Shown one piece after another: positions 45,180-54,127 of a stretch of 59,682 nucleotides of DNA. The first letter of the stretch is position 1; every line of letters starts with the position of its first letter. The translations under genes and the position numbers were made by a program. Below the pieces are notes generated by a model, which saw only the letters and a list, made by a program, of their open reading frames with translations, was not told where the DNA came from and made no database searches. Origin of the DNA: Mastigocoleus sp. MO_188.B34. GTDB lineage: Bacteria; Cyanobacteriota; Cyanobacteriia; Cyanobacteriales; Nostocaceae. The stretch lies in NCBI RefSeq assembly GCF_030065675.1, contig NZ_JASJDK010000044.1, positions 1-59,682 of the forward strand, read 5' to 3'.

Positions 45180-46589
45180 TCACATAGAATAATTAATATC
45201 AGGAGGTAAGCGATAAGGGTTTTCCCATAATAAGGAAATATGATTACCGATGTCAGTTTCTACATTTAGCTTGGCATTCGACCGCTCATCTTTTAGAGTA
45301 TTAGGTAAGTCATGAACACAGCTACATTTCTTTAGAATTCGCTCTACTTCAGATTGACAGTAGTCAAAGTTACGTGGATTATTCCTCAACCATAAAGCCA
45401 CGGGAGTTCCAGTTTTTATGATTGCAGCAAAAATACTTCCCCTACCTATCTTTTCAGGTGCTTTCACAACCTTTAGCCCAATTATTTCTTGTCTTGGGTC
45501 AACTAAATCATTCACAGTATCCTCAGAACCTAGTGAAAAAGCACTACATGCAGATTTTTCTAGTTGTTTCCACTTTCTCTCCCACGAATATCTGTATTGT
45601 TTCTTTTGGTAAAGTTGTCTCCACCGTTCGTAAGAACGCACCACAACTTTGTATTTTTGTCCAATAGCTTGTGTGTCGGGAAATCCTAAATCTAAATCCT
45701 CTATTTCCGTTCCATCTTTAAATTCCCAACAATCTACAGGATGATTTAGCAGATTTAATGGAAGAAATATTTCAATAGTTAAATTGCTATAACAATCAAA
45801 GTTATATTCAATATTTTTGTTTAAAATATCATTTAAAACATCCCCAATTTTATCAATTGTAAAAGTTTTATTTTCATACTCACTTAAATTAAGGGAATCA
45901 CAGCCATCACAAATGTAATTTTCATGATTATATTTGTAATAGTTAATATCTGAAATATACGATGCTTGTATACGATAACAATCTGAATTATTGCTTGCCG
46001 AATCTTGATTACTTTTTTCAAGTACTAGTAGTAAATATGAATTTTTGTTTTTAGTATTTTCTTGTAATTTTTCTCTTTCCTGATTCAATAAATCCTCAAA
46101 TTCATCTATATTTTCCTCAGCCCATTTCCTCAATAGAGAAACTAATGATGAATTTTGAATAAGTACAAGTAAATAAGCCACAAAATGCTCAATTCTTGTA
46201 TACTCAGAGTCTCCTTGGCGCATTTTCAAGACATCTGCCAAAATTTCTTCTGGCTTCTCAGTTGAAATATGATTCCAGCCTTTAGGAGAACAAACTCGAT
46301 ATGCCTGTTGTACAATTAAAAAAGATTCATTTGTGAATTTACTCAGTATTTCTTGCAATTTTTTATTTTTACTTTCCTCCGCTTCATCCTTCAAATCTTT
46401 TATTTGTGGATCAATTTCCTCGATTTTTTTGGCAATAGAATCAAGCTGTAATTGCAAATTATTTTGTTCTACAGGATTACTTGTCATCCTTTTTTTATCA
46501 GCCACTGCTTGATAGTCTTTGTTTAGTTTTTTCTTATCCTTCTTTAAGCTTTCAAGCCGGATTTTTATGATACTTGGACTCATCTCCAT
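45180..46589 (-). CDS. VMAP-C domain protein (vWA-MoxR associated)
   Basis: 469 residues. Residues 7-65 are a coiled coil (SLKKDKKKLNKDYQAV, NNLQLQLDSIAKKIEEI) that is nearly the same as the C-terminal end of the upstream CHAT protein. A helical middle domain follows (about 80-170: KPEEILADVLKMRQGDSEYT). The C-terminal VMAP-C domain has LTIEIFLPLNLLNHPVDCW, IGQKYKVVVRSYERW, TGTPVALWLRNN and HISLLWENPYRLPP. VMAP-C proteins link effectors to vWA-MoxR modules. It is 7 bases after CHAT and 21 bases before MoxR, hence translationally close. Confidence 0.88.
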   Translation of the reverse strand: MEMSPSIIKIRLESLKKDKKKLNKDYQAVADKKRMTSNPVEQNNLQLQLDSIAKKIEEIDPQIKDLKDEAEESKNKKLQEILSKFTNESFLIVQQAYRVCSPKGWNHISTEKPEEILADVLKMRQGDSEYTRIEHFVAYLLVLIQNSSLVSLLRKWAEENIDEFEDLLNQEREKLQENTKNKNSYLLLVLEKSNQDSASNNSDCYRIQASYISDINYYKYNHENYICDGCDSLNLSEYENKTFTIDKIGDVLNDILNKNIEYNFDCYSNLTIEIFLPLNLLNHPVDCWEFKDGTEIEDLDLGFPDTQAIGQKYKVVVRSYERWRQLYQKKQYRYSWERKWKQLEKSACSAFSLGSEDTVNDLVDPRQEIIGLKVVKAPEKIGRGSIFAAIIKTGTPVALWLRNNPRNFDYCQSEVERILKKCSCVHDLPNTLKDERSNAKLNVETDIGNHISLLWENPYRLPPDINYSM

Positions 46590-46760
46590 AACCTAACTAT
46601 TGAAGCTGTTGCTCAATTTCCTCGATTTGTTTGACAATAGAATCAAGCTGTAATTGCAAATTATTTATTTCTTGAGGATTACTTGTCATCCTCTTTTTCT
46701 CATCAACTCCTTGATAATCTTTAAGTAGTTTTTCCTTATCCTTCTTTAAGCTTTCAATTT
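46404..46760. repeat. Coiled-coil coding segment duplicated between VMAP and CHAT genes
   Basis: Bases 46404-46556 (start of the VMAP gene) and 46605-46760 (end of the CHAT gene) are closely similar at DNA level: shared runs include CAATAGAATCAAGCTGTAAT, GGATTACTTGTCATCCT and TTATCCTTCTTTAAGCTTTC. The similarity of the DNA as well as of the protein points to a recent copying event or gene conversion. Confidence 0.85.
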
Positions 46761-47868
46761 TAATTTGTTGAATAGTACTAGTTTGTTGAATAATACTAGG
46801 TTTACTTTTCTCATCAAGACCACTCAAAATTACTCCATTCTTAGCCCGCATATATAGTACTGGTGTAGCGAAATCGCGTTTATCTAATCCGACATCCATA
46901 GAAATCCCATTACGGGTTTCTTGAATGGCTGTATCTACGGGATACCCTAGTGCAAGGGTACGGTAAAATTCATCTGCAAAAATCTTAGCAGTGGAATCAG
47001 CAATTGTATATTGCATCGCAACAACTGCGGGAATTCCACGACGTACTAGATTGGATACAGTACCTGCAAATGCTTGGTTTGCAGATACCGTTGCACTTCG
47101 ACAACAGTTAAGAATAATTAAACCTAAATTGCGATTACCTAAAAAGAAGTTGGCGAAATTTTCATCATCTAATGCTTTAGCTTTGTTATATTCATCAATA
47201 AGATAGATATAGCCTTTCTCACTTTCGAAATCACCGTGACCAATAAAGTGAAACACGTTGTAAGGCTTTTCACGTAGTTTTTGTCTGATATTGCGGGTGG
47301 TAGCTTCTGTTACTACATCTAACTCGATTTGATCTCGATCTATTTGTTGTTTCAAAGCTTCGCGAATTAGTTTTTCTTCCCCGGTTGCGTCTAATGTGGC
47401 TAAATTACTAGGACTAGAGATGACTAACAGGACTTTCAAGGGTAAACTAGCGGCTTTGATATCGCGTTTTTGCAGGGGAACATCAATATACCGGGAGAGT
47501 ACAGTATTGGTGTTATTTCCTAAAAAGGTATTGGTTTGCTCATCGTATAGGAATTCCCAAGGTAAGGAAGCTAATTCGGGAGATTCAAATACTAAACGCA
47601 AGCGGACACTTTGTTTCTGAGCTTGTGCACCTGCGATCGTAGCCTGGAATCGCTTATCAATTTCTTTGGGAAATAATGCTTGATAAAGTTCATTACCCAA
47701 GTCTTTTTGTAAGTCCTTGTTTGCCTGTCGGAGTTCAATAAGATTTAAAATAGGTTTAATTATTCTCTTATTTAATTGCAACTCACCCGAAACCTCGCCT
47801 TGCTCTGAGGACACGCGAATATTGTTATTTTTGTCAACTAGTATTTGAAAATCTTGATATTCCATCAT
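46597..47868 (-). CDS. CHAT-domain (caspase-like) protease
   Basis: 423 residues. An N-terminal beta-rich region (1-140: LRLVFESPELASLPWEFL, the usual CHAT leader) is followed by the CHAT protease core. The catalytic dyad is H211 in VFHFIGHGDF and C256 in LIILNCCRSATV, then GIPAVVAMQYTIAD, the conserved RRGIPAVVAMQ strand, and FADEFYRTLALGYPVDTAI. The C-terminal 55 residues form the coiled coil shared with the VMAP protein. The protease is the probable effector, cleaving host or invader proteins on activation. It is the first gene of the operon. The dyad looks intact. Confidence 0.92.
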   Translation of the reverse strand: MMEYQDFQILVDKNNNIRVSSEQGEVSGELQLNKRIIKPILNLIELRQANKDLQKDLGNELYQALFPKEIDKRFQATIAGAQAQKQSVRLRLVFESPELASLPWEFLYDEQTNTFLGNNTNTVLSRYIDVPLQKRDIKAASLPLKVLLVISSPSNLATLDATGEEKLIREALKQQIDRDQIELDVVTEATTRNIRQKLREKPYNVFHFIGHGDFESEKGYIYLIDEYNKAKALDDENFANFFLGNRNLGLIILNCCRSATVSANQAFAGTVSNLVRRGIPAVVAMQYTIADSTAKIFADEFYRTLALGYPVDTAIQETRNGISMDVGLDKRDFATPVLYMRAKNGVILSGLDEKSKPSIIQQTSTIQQIKIESLKKDKEKLLKDYQGVDEKKRMTSNPQEINNLQLQLDSIVKQIEEIEQQLQ

Positions 47869-48414
47869 CCCATCCTATTTTTTGGATCAAAACATTTGTT
47901 TTTCTCACTTTCTAAGTCTCGTTGTCATGGTTCTCTAGCTTCTGACTGAGATAACCTAGCATCATCAATCTATCTGCGACTACCATTTCCAAGTAAAATC
48001 ACTTCAAAGTGAAGAACGCACCCCATGCTGATATTAACTAGCATTTAAAAGTCTATGCAATTATTTCCCAGAATTTAATCTAAAATTCAATCCAGAATAT
48101 AATTACGTGTAAATCATTACGTGCGCAATGAAAAAATATGTTTTTACACATTTGGGATGCTCCCTGCCAATTTTTCTGTTATCTATCTATGAAGTAAATC
48201 TATAATTTTCTATGTCTGCAACAGGCTTGATTTAATAACCCTAAATCTATTGAATAGCTAATATCACTTACTGTACAAGTTCCACCTAATATCAGTCGAC
48301 CACGATTATTTACATCATCAAAATTCAATTGGAATTAGGTAAAGTAAAATAATAAATCAAAAAATAACTTTAAAATTTTCTCTAATGGTAAATATTAAAT
48401 CCAAATATCATACA
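47869..48414. other. Intergenic region upstream of the CHAT operon
   Basis: 546 bases between two minus-strand genes, with no convincing gene. It should contain the promoter of the CHAT-VMAP-MoxR operon. A run TGAAAAAATATGTTTTT near 48128 resembles part of the repeat at 11298 but is too short to call. Confidence 0.5.
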
Positions 48415-50052
48415 TCATTTAGAAGTTTTTACCTCAATCGGAATCTGAATGATAAATTTAGTACCTTTGTTAACAGTAGACTGACAGTCTAGTTTACCAC
48501 CATGTTTTTCAACAATAATATTATAGCTAATAGGCATACCCATTCCAGTCCCTTGACCAACCGGTTTCGTTGTAAAGAATGGTGTGAAAATTTTTCTGCG
48601 AGTTTTTTCAGACATTCCTATACCATTATCTTCAATCGTAATTTTTATTAACTCAGCAGAATCAATTACTGATGTATTAATTTTTATTTCTCCGGTATTA
48701 TCTTCTATCTCCGGATTATCCTGTCTAACTTTAATCGCTTCTTCAATCGCATCAATAGCATTACTCAGGATATTCATAAAAGCCTGATTTAATTGTCCAG
48801 CATAGCATTTAACTAATGGTAAATCGCCATATTCTTTAATGATTTGAATGTCGGGGCGTTCGCATTTTGCTTTGACGCGATGTTGTAAGATTAGTAATGT
48901 GCTGTCAATACCTTCATGAACATCCACCGCCTTAAAATCAGCTTCATCAGTTCGTGAAAAATTACGTAGTGAAAGTACAATTTGCCTGATGCGATCTGTA
49001 CCCATATGCATAGAACTTAAGACCTTAGGTAAATCCTCCCTGATAAAATCCAACTCGAGTTCCTCAGCTTCATCCTCAATCTCAGATCCTGGGTCGGGGT
49101 AATGTTTTTGGTACAGCTTGATAAAACTCAACAAATTATGTGTATATTCCTCCACATGCTGAAGATTACCATGGATGAAGTTAATTGGATTATTGATTTC
49201 ATGAGCAATACCAGCAACTAAATGTCCCAAGCTGGACATTTTTTCGTTTTGAATCATTTGTAATTGAGTTTGCTGGAGTTCTTCTAAGGTATTTCCCAAA
49301 ACTTTTGCTTTGTATCGCAGAGCCATTTCCGAATCTCTTAACTTACTATTGCTCTGTTCTTGCTCGAGTTTAGCCGCTCGCAACTCTCTTTCAATATTCC
49401 TTCGGTAATTAATGTATTGATTGACCAAAATCAAAACCATTAACCAAGCTAATATCAAAATCCCCAGACTAATAAAACTGAAAAAAAGATACCTGGATAA
49501 GCCCAAATTATAGGAATTCAAACTTGACTGAATTCTTTCTTTCAATGCATCAGTTGTTTGCTTCATTCCTTCAGCATAAACCTGTTTCTGATTTTGGTAA
49601 GTTGGGCTAAATAGTAATGATAATGCTTCCTCTGACTTACCCTTGCGAATCAGATCAAAAGCTTGATTCTCTATTTCTACCAGTTTAGTATTAGCAGCAT
49701 TTGTCTGAAATGTATGACTATCATATGTTTCGGGTGCCAGACTAATTGCTTTCTTAATCCTAGCATCTAATTTGGATTCAAACTGCCGATACCGATCTTC
49801 CCATTTCAAATCACCTGTAGTTGCAGCCATGCGTGCGGACATAGTTAGTACTTCGTCAAGATGGATTATTTCACCACTCAAACGTTGCAACTCAAACTCT
49901 GTAGTTATTACATAATTAAAATTCTGTTTAATTTCCCAAATATTCCAGCTTCCCAGAGCAACGAACACCAAGCTTAAGATTACAGCTATGGTCAGAACAC
50001 GCAGAAGGAATTTATTGGCATGATGCTTTAATCTCTTAATGAACAAATTCAT
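48415..50052 (-). CDS. Membrane-bound sensor histidine kinase
   Basis: 545 residues. Transmembrane helix 1 is at about 15-38 (FLLRVLTIAVILSLVFVALG) and helix 2 at about 187-212 (YLFFSFISLGILILAWLMVL), with a helical extracytoplasmic sensor between. A coiled coil (EQEQSNSKLRDSEMALR-type) links to the kinase core. The phospho-accepting histidine is H284 in GIAHEINNPINFIHGN. The ATP domain has NILSNAIDAIEE, DNGIGMSE, FTPFFTTKP and GQGTGMGMPIS. The core is paralogous to the kinase at 9084-11054, although the sensor differs. There is no adjacent response regulator. Confidence 0.93.
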   Translation of the reverse strand: MNLFIKRLKHHANKFLLRVLTIAVILSLVFVALGSWNIWEIKQNFNYVITTEFELQRLSGEIIHLDEVLTMSARMAATTGDLKWEDRYRQFESKLDARIKKAISLAPETYDSHTFQTNAANTKLVEIENQAFDLIRKGKSEEALSLLFSPTYQNQKQVYAEGMKQTTDALKERIQSSLNSYNLGLSRYLFFSFISLGILILAWLMVLILVNQYINYRRNIERELRAAKLEQEQSNSKLRDSEMALRYKAKVLGNTLEELQQTQLQMIQNEKMSSLGHLVAGIAHEINNPINFIHGNLQHVEEYTHNLLSFIKLYQKHYPDPGSEIEDEAEELELDFIREDLPKVLSSMHMGTDRIRQIVLSLRNFSRTDEADFKAVDVHEGIDSTLLILQHRVKAKCERPDIQIIKEYGDLPLVKCYAGQLNQAFMNILSNAIDAIEEAIKVRQDNPEIEDNTGEIKINTSVIDSAELIKITIEDNGIGMSEKTRRKIFTPFFTTKPVGQGTGMGMPISYNIIVEKHGGKLDCQSTVNKGTKFIIQIPIEVKTSK

Positions 50053-50356
50053 AGGAATTGTTTTCTGACTGAGAATAAATTAGCTTAATACTAAGCTCGT
50101 TTAATACAGAATTATATGCAGTCGTACACCGCTATTTTAAGAGGAGACAGAGCCAGAAACAGAATACTTTTGACACCACTTTCTTGTTTTTTAGCTCTAC
50201 CTCATTTACTTGGAATCCGCTATTGTTGAGGATGAAATATCGGAGTTTATCGTCAAAAAGTAAACACAATATATTATGCTTTTGTTGTCGTGATGTTAAG
50301 TAAATCTTTTACAAATCAAGCACTAGATTACCAAATATCTTTTATATCCTACTAGC

Positions 50357-51034
50357 TTATATCCTACTAGCTAAATTTGTTAACTGTTTAAAATTGACTA
50401 ACCTCAACACTTGATTGACTTCATCTATTGCAATCCAATTTTTCTCAGCCAATTTTTCCATAATTTTAGTTGTTTCTTCCAAACTAATTTCTGTAACATC
50501 TGCTAAATCCTGAAAAGGAATATTAAAAATTTCCTTATTATTCTCTTGACCGCAATTCTCACCCAGAGTTATTAAACTATGGGCTAATTTAACAGCTGGT
50601 GGTGCAAGGCGCATCTCCAAACGGAGATTTGTTTGTCGTAACCGACGCACCATTAACTGTAACATTCGGTGGTGTAACTGGGAATCTTTAAATAAAATTT
50701 GAATAAAGCGATCTCGAGATATACTGAAGAGCTTAACTCTAGAAAGAGCAATAACATCGGTAGAACGGGGAGATTCGTCCAAGATTGCCATTTCTCCAAA
50801 AAATTCGCCTTTCCCTAAAATAGCTACAGCACTAGAATTTTCGTTTGCAGTCCGACGAACTTTTACCCAGCCATCGACAATAAAATAAACTGCGTTACCC
50901 CAGGAGTCTTCCATCAAAACGGCTCTTCCTGCAGGATATTCGTGTTCTGTCGCTACATTCAACAACCACTCCAGGGTTTGCGGATTGGCTGTACTCATTA
51001 AGGGAAATATTTCACTGAAAAATATTGCTTGCAT
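50357..51034 (-). CDS. Crp/Fnr-family transcriptional regulator
   Basis: 225 residues. The cyclic-nucleotide-binding-like domain is at about 15-125 (VYFIVDGWVKVRR, GKGEFFGEMAILDESPRSTD), then a dimerisation helix (LHHRMLQLMVRRLRQTNLRL) and a C-terminal winged helix-turn-helix (FQDLADVTEISLEETTKIMEKL). The pocket has FGEMAILDESPRS, close to the phosphate-binding signature, but cAMP binding is not assured. It probably controls transcription of unlinked genes. It is monocistronic, with 304 bases downstream and 544 upstream that hold no gene. Confidence 0.88.
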   Translation of the reverse strand: MQAIFFSEIFPLMSTANPQTLEWLLNVATEHEYPAGRAVLMEDSWGNAVYFIVDGWVKVRRTANENSSAVAILGKGEFFGEMAILDESPRSTDVIALSRVKLFSISRDRFIQILFKDSQLHHRMLQLMVRRLRQTNLRLEMRLAPPAVKLAHSLITLGENCGQENNKEIFNIPFQDLADVTEISLEETTKIMEKLAEKNWIAIDEVNQVLRLVNFKQLTNLASRI

Positions 51035-51578
51035 GGAATGTCTGCAACTAGCTAAGTATGCAATTTAAAATTATTTTTATAACTAAAAAACTTATGTAAT
51101 AGTTCCAGTTAATAGAAAAAAAATTTACAGAACCCAAGCTCTGAAGTGGGATTGTTTGATGATCCCGGTTCCGTTTAGATAAATCCTGAGATTATCATTT
51201 TAAAACCAAAAGCATCATAATAAATTTAATTTTTACTTACTTGGCATCGGTAACCTTAATATTACTTAGATTTACTCTTACGTTTTAGTAAAAAACTTGT
51301 GATTAACATATCTTAATGATAACGTTTTAGTTATACTTACAAAGTAATTAAACTTTTTCATATTGCTTACTATGAAATTGTATAAAGTACAGACTTAGAA
51401 CATCAAATTGATTTCAGCCGAAACCTTAAATTCTTTTATATTCTAGGATTACATTACAACATAATAAGTTACTGAACGAAATCAGCGTTTATACTGACAT
51501 CGCCCCAACTTACTAGACTATTTAAATTTTATTGGTGATTTACATGTATTTGTCCTGGGCAACTCATAAGTAGCAATT
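51035..51578. other. AT-rich intergenic region
   Basis: 544 bases without a gene between two minus-strand genes. I see no significant hairpin or repeat; it probably includes the Crp/Fnr gene's promoter. Confidence 0.5.
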
Positions 51579-52742
51579 TTAACAAGTAATAGATTTAATT
51601 TGTCTATCCAAATTTTTTAACAATCTGTTGAGTGATTTGAGAGATTCGATTCTTTCTGGATTCTTACTAGAACTGCGTAATAACTTCCCTTGCAATTCGT
51701 GTAATTTATAACTTAGTCTTTGAGATATACTTAATACATCTTCACTAAGACGCGATACCTGTTGATTTTGATAAAACTTTAATGCAGCTCCGCGTAACAC
51801 CTGTAATGTAGCCTCTTCTCCGTACATTCCCGGCATTATTCGCAGACGTAGTAACACTCGTTGTTTTTGGTAGATGTATTCTTTTTCGATTTGCTGAACT
51901 TCTGTTATTGTGGCAATAGACTGGTTGGTAAATCGCTTTAACTCATTCAATACTCCCTGAAAAAGAGATAATTGCAACTCCTCAAGGATGGACTGAATCG
52001 CACCATTCTCGCTCCAAAGTATTCGACCATGGTAAGGTCTTCTTTCCAAGTACAATCGACCGATACCACCAGTTACAACTCTTGCTAACAATTCTTCCAA
52101 TATTCTTCTTGGTGGAAGAACTACAATTTGATCTATAGAAATTGAGGAGTTTCTTTGAGGTAACTGTAAAACTGGTAAGTAATTTACAGATTTAGATTCC
52201 GTAAATGATCGGTTCAAGGAAGTTATCTGTATATTTTCTCGCTCCGGAAATGAATTTAGGGAAGAACTAACATTATCAACAGATAATTGCTCGGGTGGAC
52301 TTGAGGAAATTTCTGCTTCAGAGCTATTTGTTTTAGTATCTCCTATCTCGTCATTCGCTGCTTCATTTAGATCTAAAACTTTTCCTGAATCTATTTCTGT
52401 AGATGTATTTTTATGATTTAGGTACGCTGAAAGCATATCTCTATGGATTTCAGGTCTAATTATCTCAGTAGCGATCGCACAATTCATGTAAACTAATATG
52501 CTGTTGACATAATCTAGTGCTTCCCGATCTTCTGGATTAACGATACCCAATAGCAAATTATTATTCTCTAATTTTAAAGGTAATATTTGGTGGTATAAGC
52601 AAGCTTCAAAGGAAATCACTCTATCAATCAGCGAAAATAGTCGCTTTTGGTTTTCCTTATCCAATAACCCAGCTACATTATTAGATGAATTTTGCTGGTT
52701 AGCTTCTGACGTATTTTTCGATATTTCCCCTGAAGACGACAT
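51579..52742 (-). CDS. Cyanobacterial protein with an MshEN/GspE N-terminal-like domain
   Basis: 387 residues. Residues 33-110 (LFSLIDRVISFEACLYHQIL, NNLLLGIVNPEDREALDYVN) resemble the MshEN/GspE N-terminal domain of type II secretion and pilus ATPases, which in some cases binds cyclic-di-GMP. A Ser/Glu/Asn-rich linker follows, then a C-terminal domain (about 205-385) with VVLPPRRILEELLARVVTGG, RIMPGMYGEEATLQVLRG and a final helix pair. There is no ATPase core. It might regulate pili or another secretion apparatus. It is upstream of and separate from the Crp gene; function is unknown. Confidence 0.6.
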   Translation of the reverse strand: MSSSGEISKNTSEANQQNSSNNVAGLLDKENQKRLFSLIDRVISFEACLYHQILPLKLENNNLLLGIVNPEDREALDYVNSILVYMNCAIATEIIRPEIHRDMLSAYLNHKNTSTEIDSGKVLDLNEAANDEIGDTKTNSSEAEISSSPPEQLSVDNVSSSLNSFPERENIQITSLNRSFTESKSVNYLPVLQLPQRNSSISIDQIVVLPPRRILEELLARVVTGGIGRLYLERRPYHGRILWSENGAIQSILEELQLSLFQGVLNELKRFTNQSIATITEVQQIEKEYIYQKQRVLLRLRIMPGMYGEEATLQVLRGAALKFYQNQQVSRLSEDVLSISQRLSYKLHELQGKLLRSSSKNPERIESLKSLNRLLKNLDRQIKSITC

Positions 52743-52936
52743 AAGTTCGACTGCTTGTTATTTGGACTTGTACTGAATTGTGTTTCCATCTTAATCGCAG
52801 TACAGAAGCATATGTCTTAAATTAAGACAATAGTTAAATAAGTTACTTTTATACCTAGTGATATTCAGCGAAAAGTAAAAATAGGTGGATGAGGGAAAAG
52901 TCCCAAATCCAAGGATACTGCACTTTTGGTGCATAA

Positions 52937-54115
52937 TTATTGTTGTGTCCTCAAGGTTTGAGCCGCTAGATAAATTTTAGTCCATTCACCCATTACTTGA
53001 TGCGTCCTCATTTTTAACTGTTGAGCAATTGCATCCAATGCTACTCCATCTTTAAGCAATACAAGAATTTTGGATTGTTTTTGAGTTAGTTTGTCTTGCA
53101 ATTCTTCCCATTTGTGGGGTGTCAAACCTAAATTATGCTCTTCGATGGATACACCCAACCAGTTATCTACTAATTGCGGTTTATTTTTTAGAGCAAAGAC
53201 TCTTACTGCGTGATAGCTAATCTTTTCTCGCAGGCGGTAAACTTCTTTAATAGGTTTGTTTAGACTTTTCGCTATTTCATCTTGTGACTTACCTTGTAAA
53301 TATAACTTCAACCAAGTAACTGCATTCTCTCCAAGATTTTCATTTTCTCGCAGATACTCTTCAAACTTTTCTTTGACTTCATGACGCAATAATTGCTGCT
53401 CTTCGCGATCTTGCTCTTCCTGGTATTCAGCAACTGCTTGTGAGTCTAGTAAGTTAACTCGGTTCTCGTTATCATCCGTAAGCATTTCATCAGATACCAT
53501 GCGAATCATATCATTGCTTGGAACCTGAGTTAAGCCGCCACGTTGGGAACGACGCAGGTAATTTACGAAACGATAAGCCAACAAAGGTTGATTTCGTACC
53601 GGACGCAAGCAATATTCTTCTATACTGGCAAACAAAAGGGCATCATTTAGACGAGCATTGTTTGTTATGTTAGAGATAAAAGCCATTTGCTGGCGCATAT
53701 AATTGTCGTTTTGGAGTAGTTCCTGTATTACTTCTTGCAATACATCTAGGACTTTGCGCTGGCGATCGCGCGAGAGTGCGATCCAAGTCTGAATTTTACT
53801 CCTCAATGTTGCCAAACTTCCCAATCTGACTATGAGATTACGGTACGCACGTTCCCTTCCTACTCCTAAATAACGTTGTTGCAGGATTCGGTATTTATAC
53901 TCCATCGCTTGTTTCGCAATTTGTAATTCCCTACCATGTAAACCATTGAAACGCTGAGTATCATTACCTAAAAGCCAACAAATAATATGTTCTCTATTTT
54001 CTAAGCTTTGCTTTGGACATTCCGCAGCCAACCTTGTTCTCCAAGCTTTTGCAAACTCTTGCTCAATTTTCATTTCAAGATTGCGCTCCTTCAAACCCTG
54101 CCTTAAAGTATTCAT
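52937..54115 (-). CDS. Conserved cyanobacterial DNA-binding-like protein with sigma-region-4-type helix-turn-helix
   Basis: About 392 residues (ATG at 54115 with GGGGG upstream; a GTG at 54127 would add four). IICWLLGNDTQRFNGLHGR, ERAYRNLIVRLGSLATLR and EEYCLRPVRNQPLLAYRFVN are blocks I recognise from a protein conserved across cyanobacteria but cannot name. Near residue 260, WLKLYLQGKSQDEIAKSLNK followed by VYRLREKISYHAV looks like a sigma-factor region 4 or LuxR-type helix-turn-helix. A second such motif ends the protein (LLKDGVALDAIAQQLKMRTH). It may be a transcription regulator. Confidence 0.65.
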   Translation of the reverse strand: MNTLRQGLKERNLEMKIEQEFAKAWRTRLAAECPKQSLENREHIICWLLGNDTQRFNGLHGRELQIAKQAMEYKYRILQQRYLGVGRERAYRNLIVRLGSLATLRSKIQTWIALSRDRQRKVLDVLQEVIQELLQNDNYMRQQMAFISNITNNARLNDALLFASIEEYCLRPVRNQPLLAYRFVNYLRRSQRGGLTQVPSNDMIRMVSDEMLTDDNENRVNLLDSQAVAEYQEEQDREEQQLLRHEVKEKFEEYLRENENLGENAVTWLKLYLQGKSQDEIAKSLNKPIKEVYRLREKISYHAVRVFALKNKPQLVDNWLGVSIEEHNLGLTPHKWEELQDKLTQKQSKILVLLKDGVALDAIAQQLKMRTHQVMGEWTKIYLAAQTLRTQQ

Positions 54116-54127
54116 TACAACCCCCAC

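Noticed and set aside
34486-47868. Search for a DGR reverse transcriptase or template repeat near the variable regions
   Set aside because: No reverse transcriptase motif (such as a YxDD-type frame) and no AAC-rich copy of the variable region was seen on either strand, so I do not claim a complete DGR here.
52937-54127. Call of a named heterocyst regulator such as HetZ
   Set aside because: The sequence does not match HetZ as I recall it; only a helix-turn-helix-like nature can be supported.
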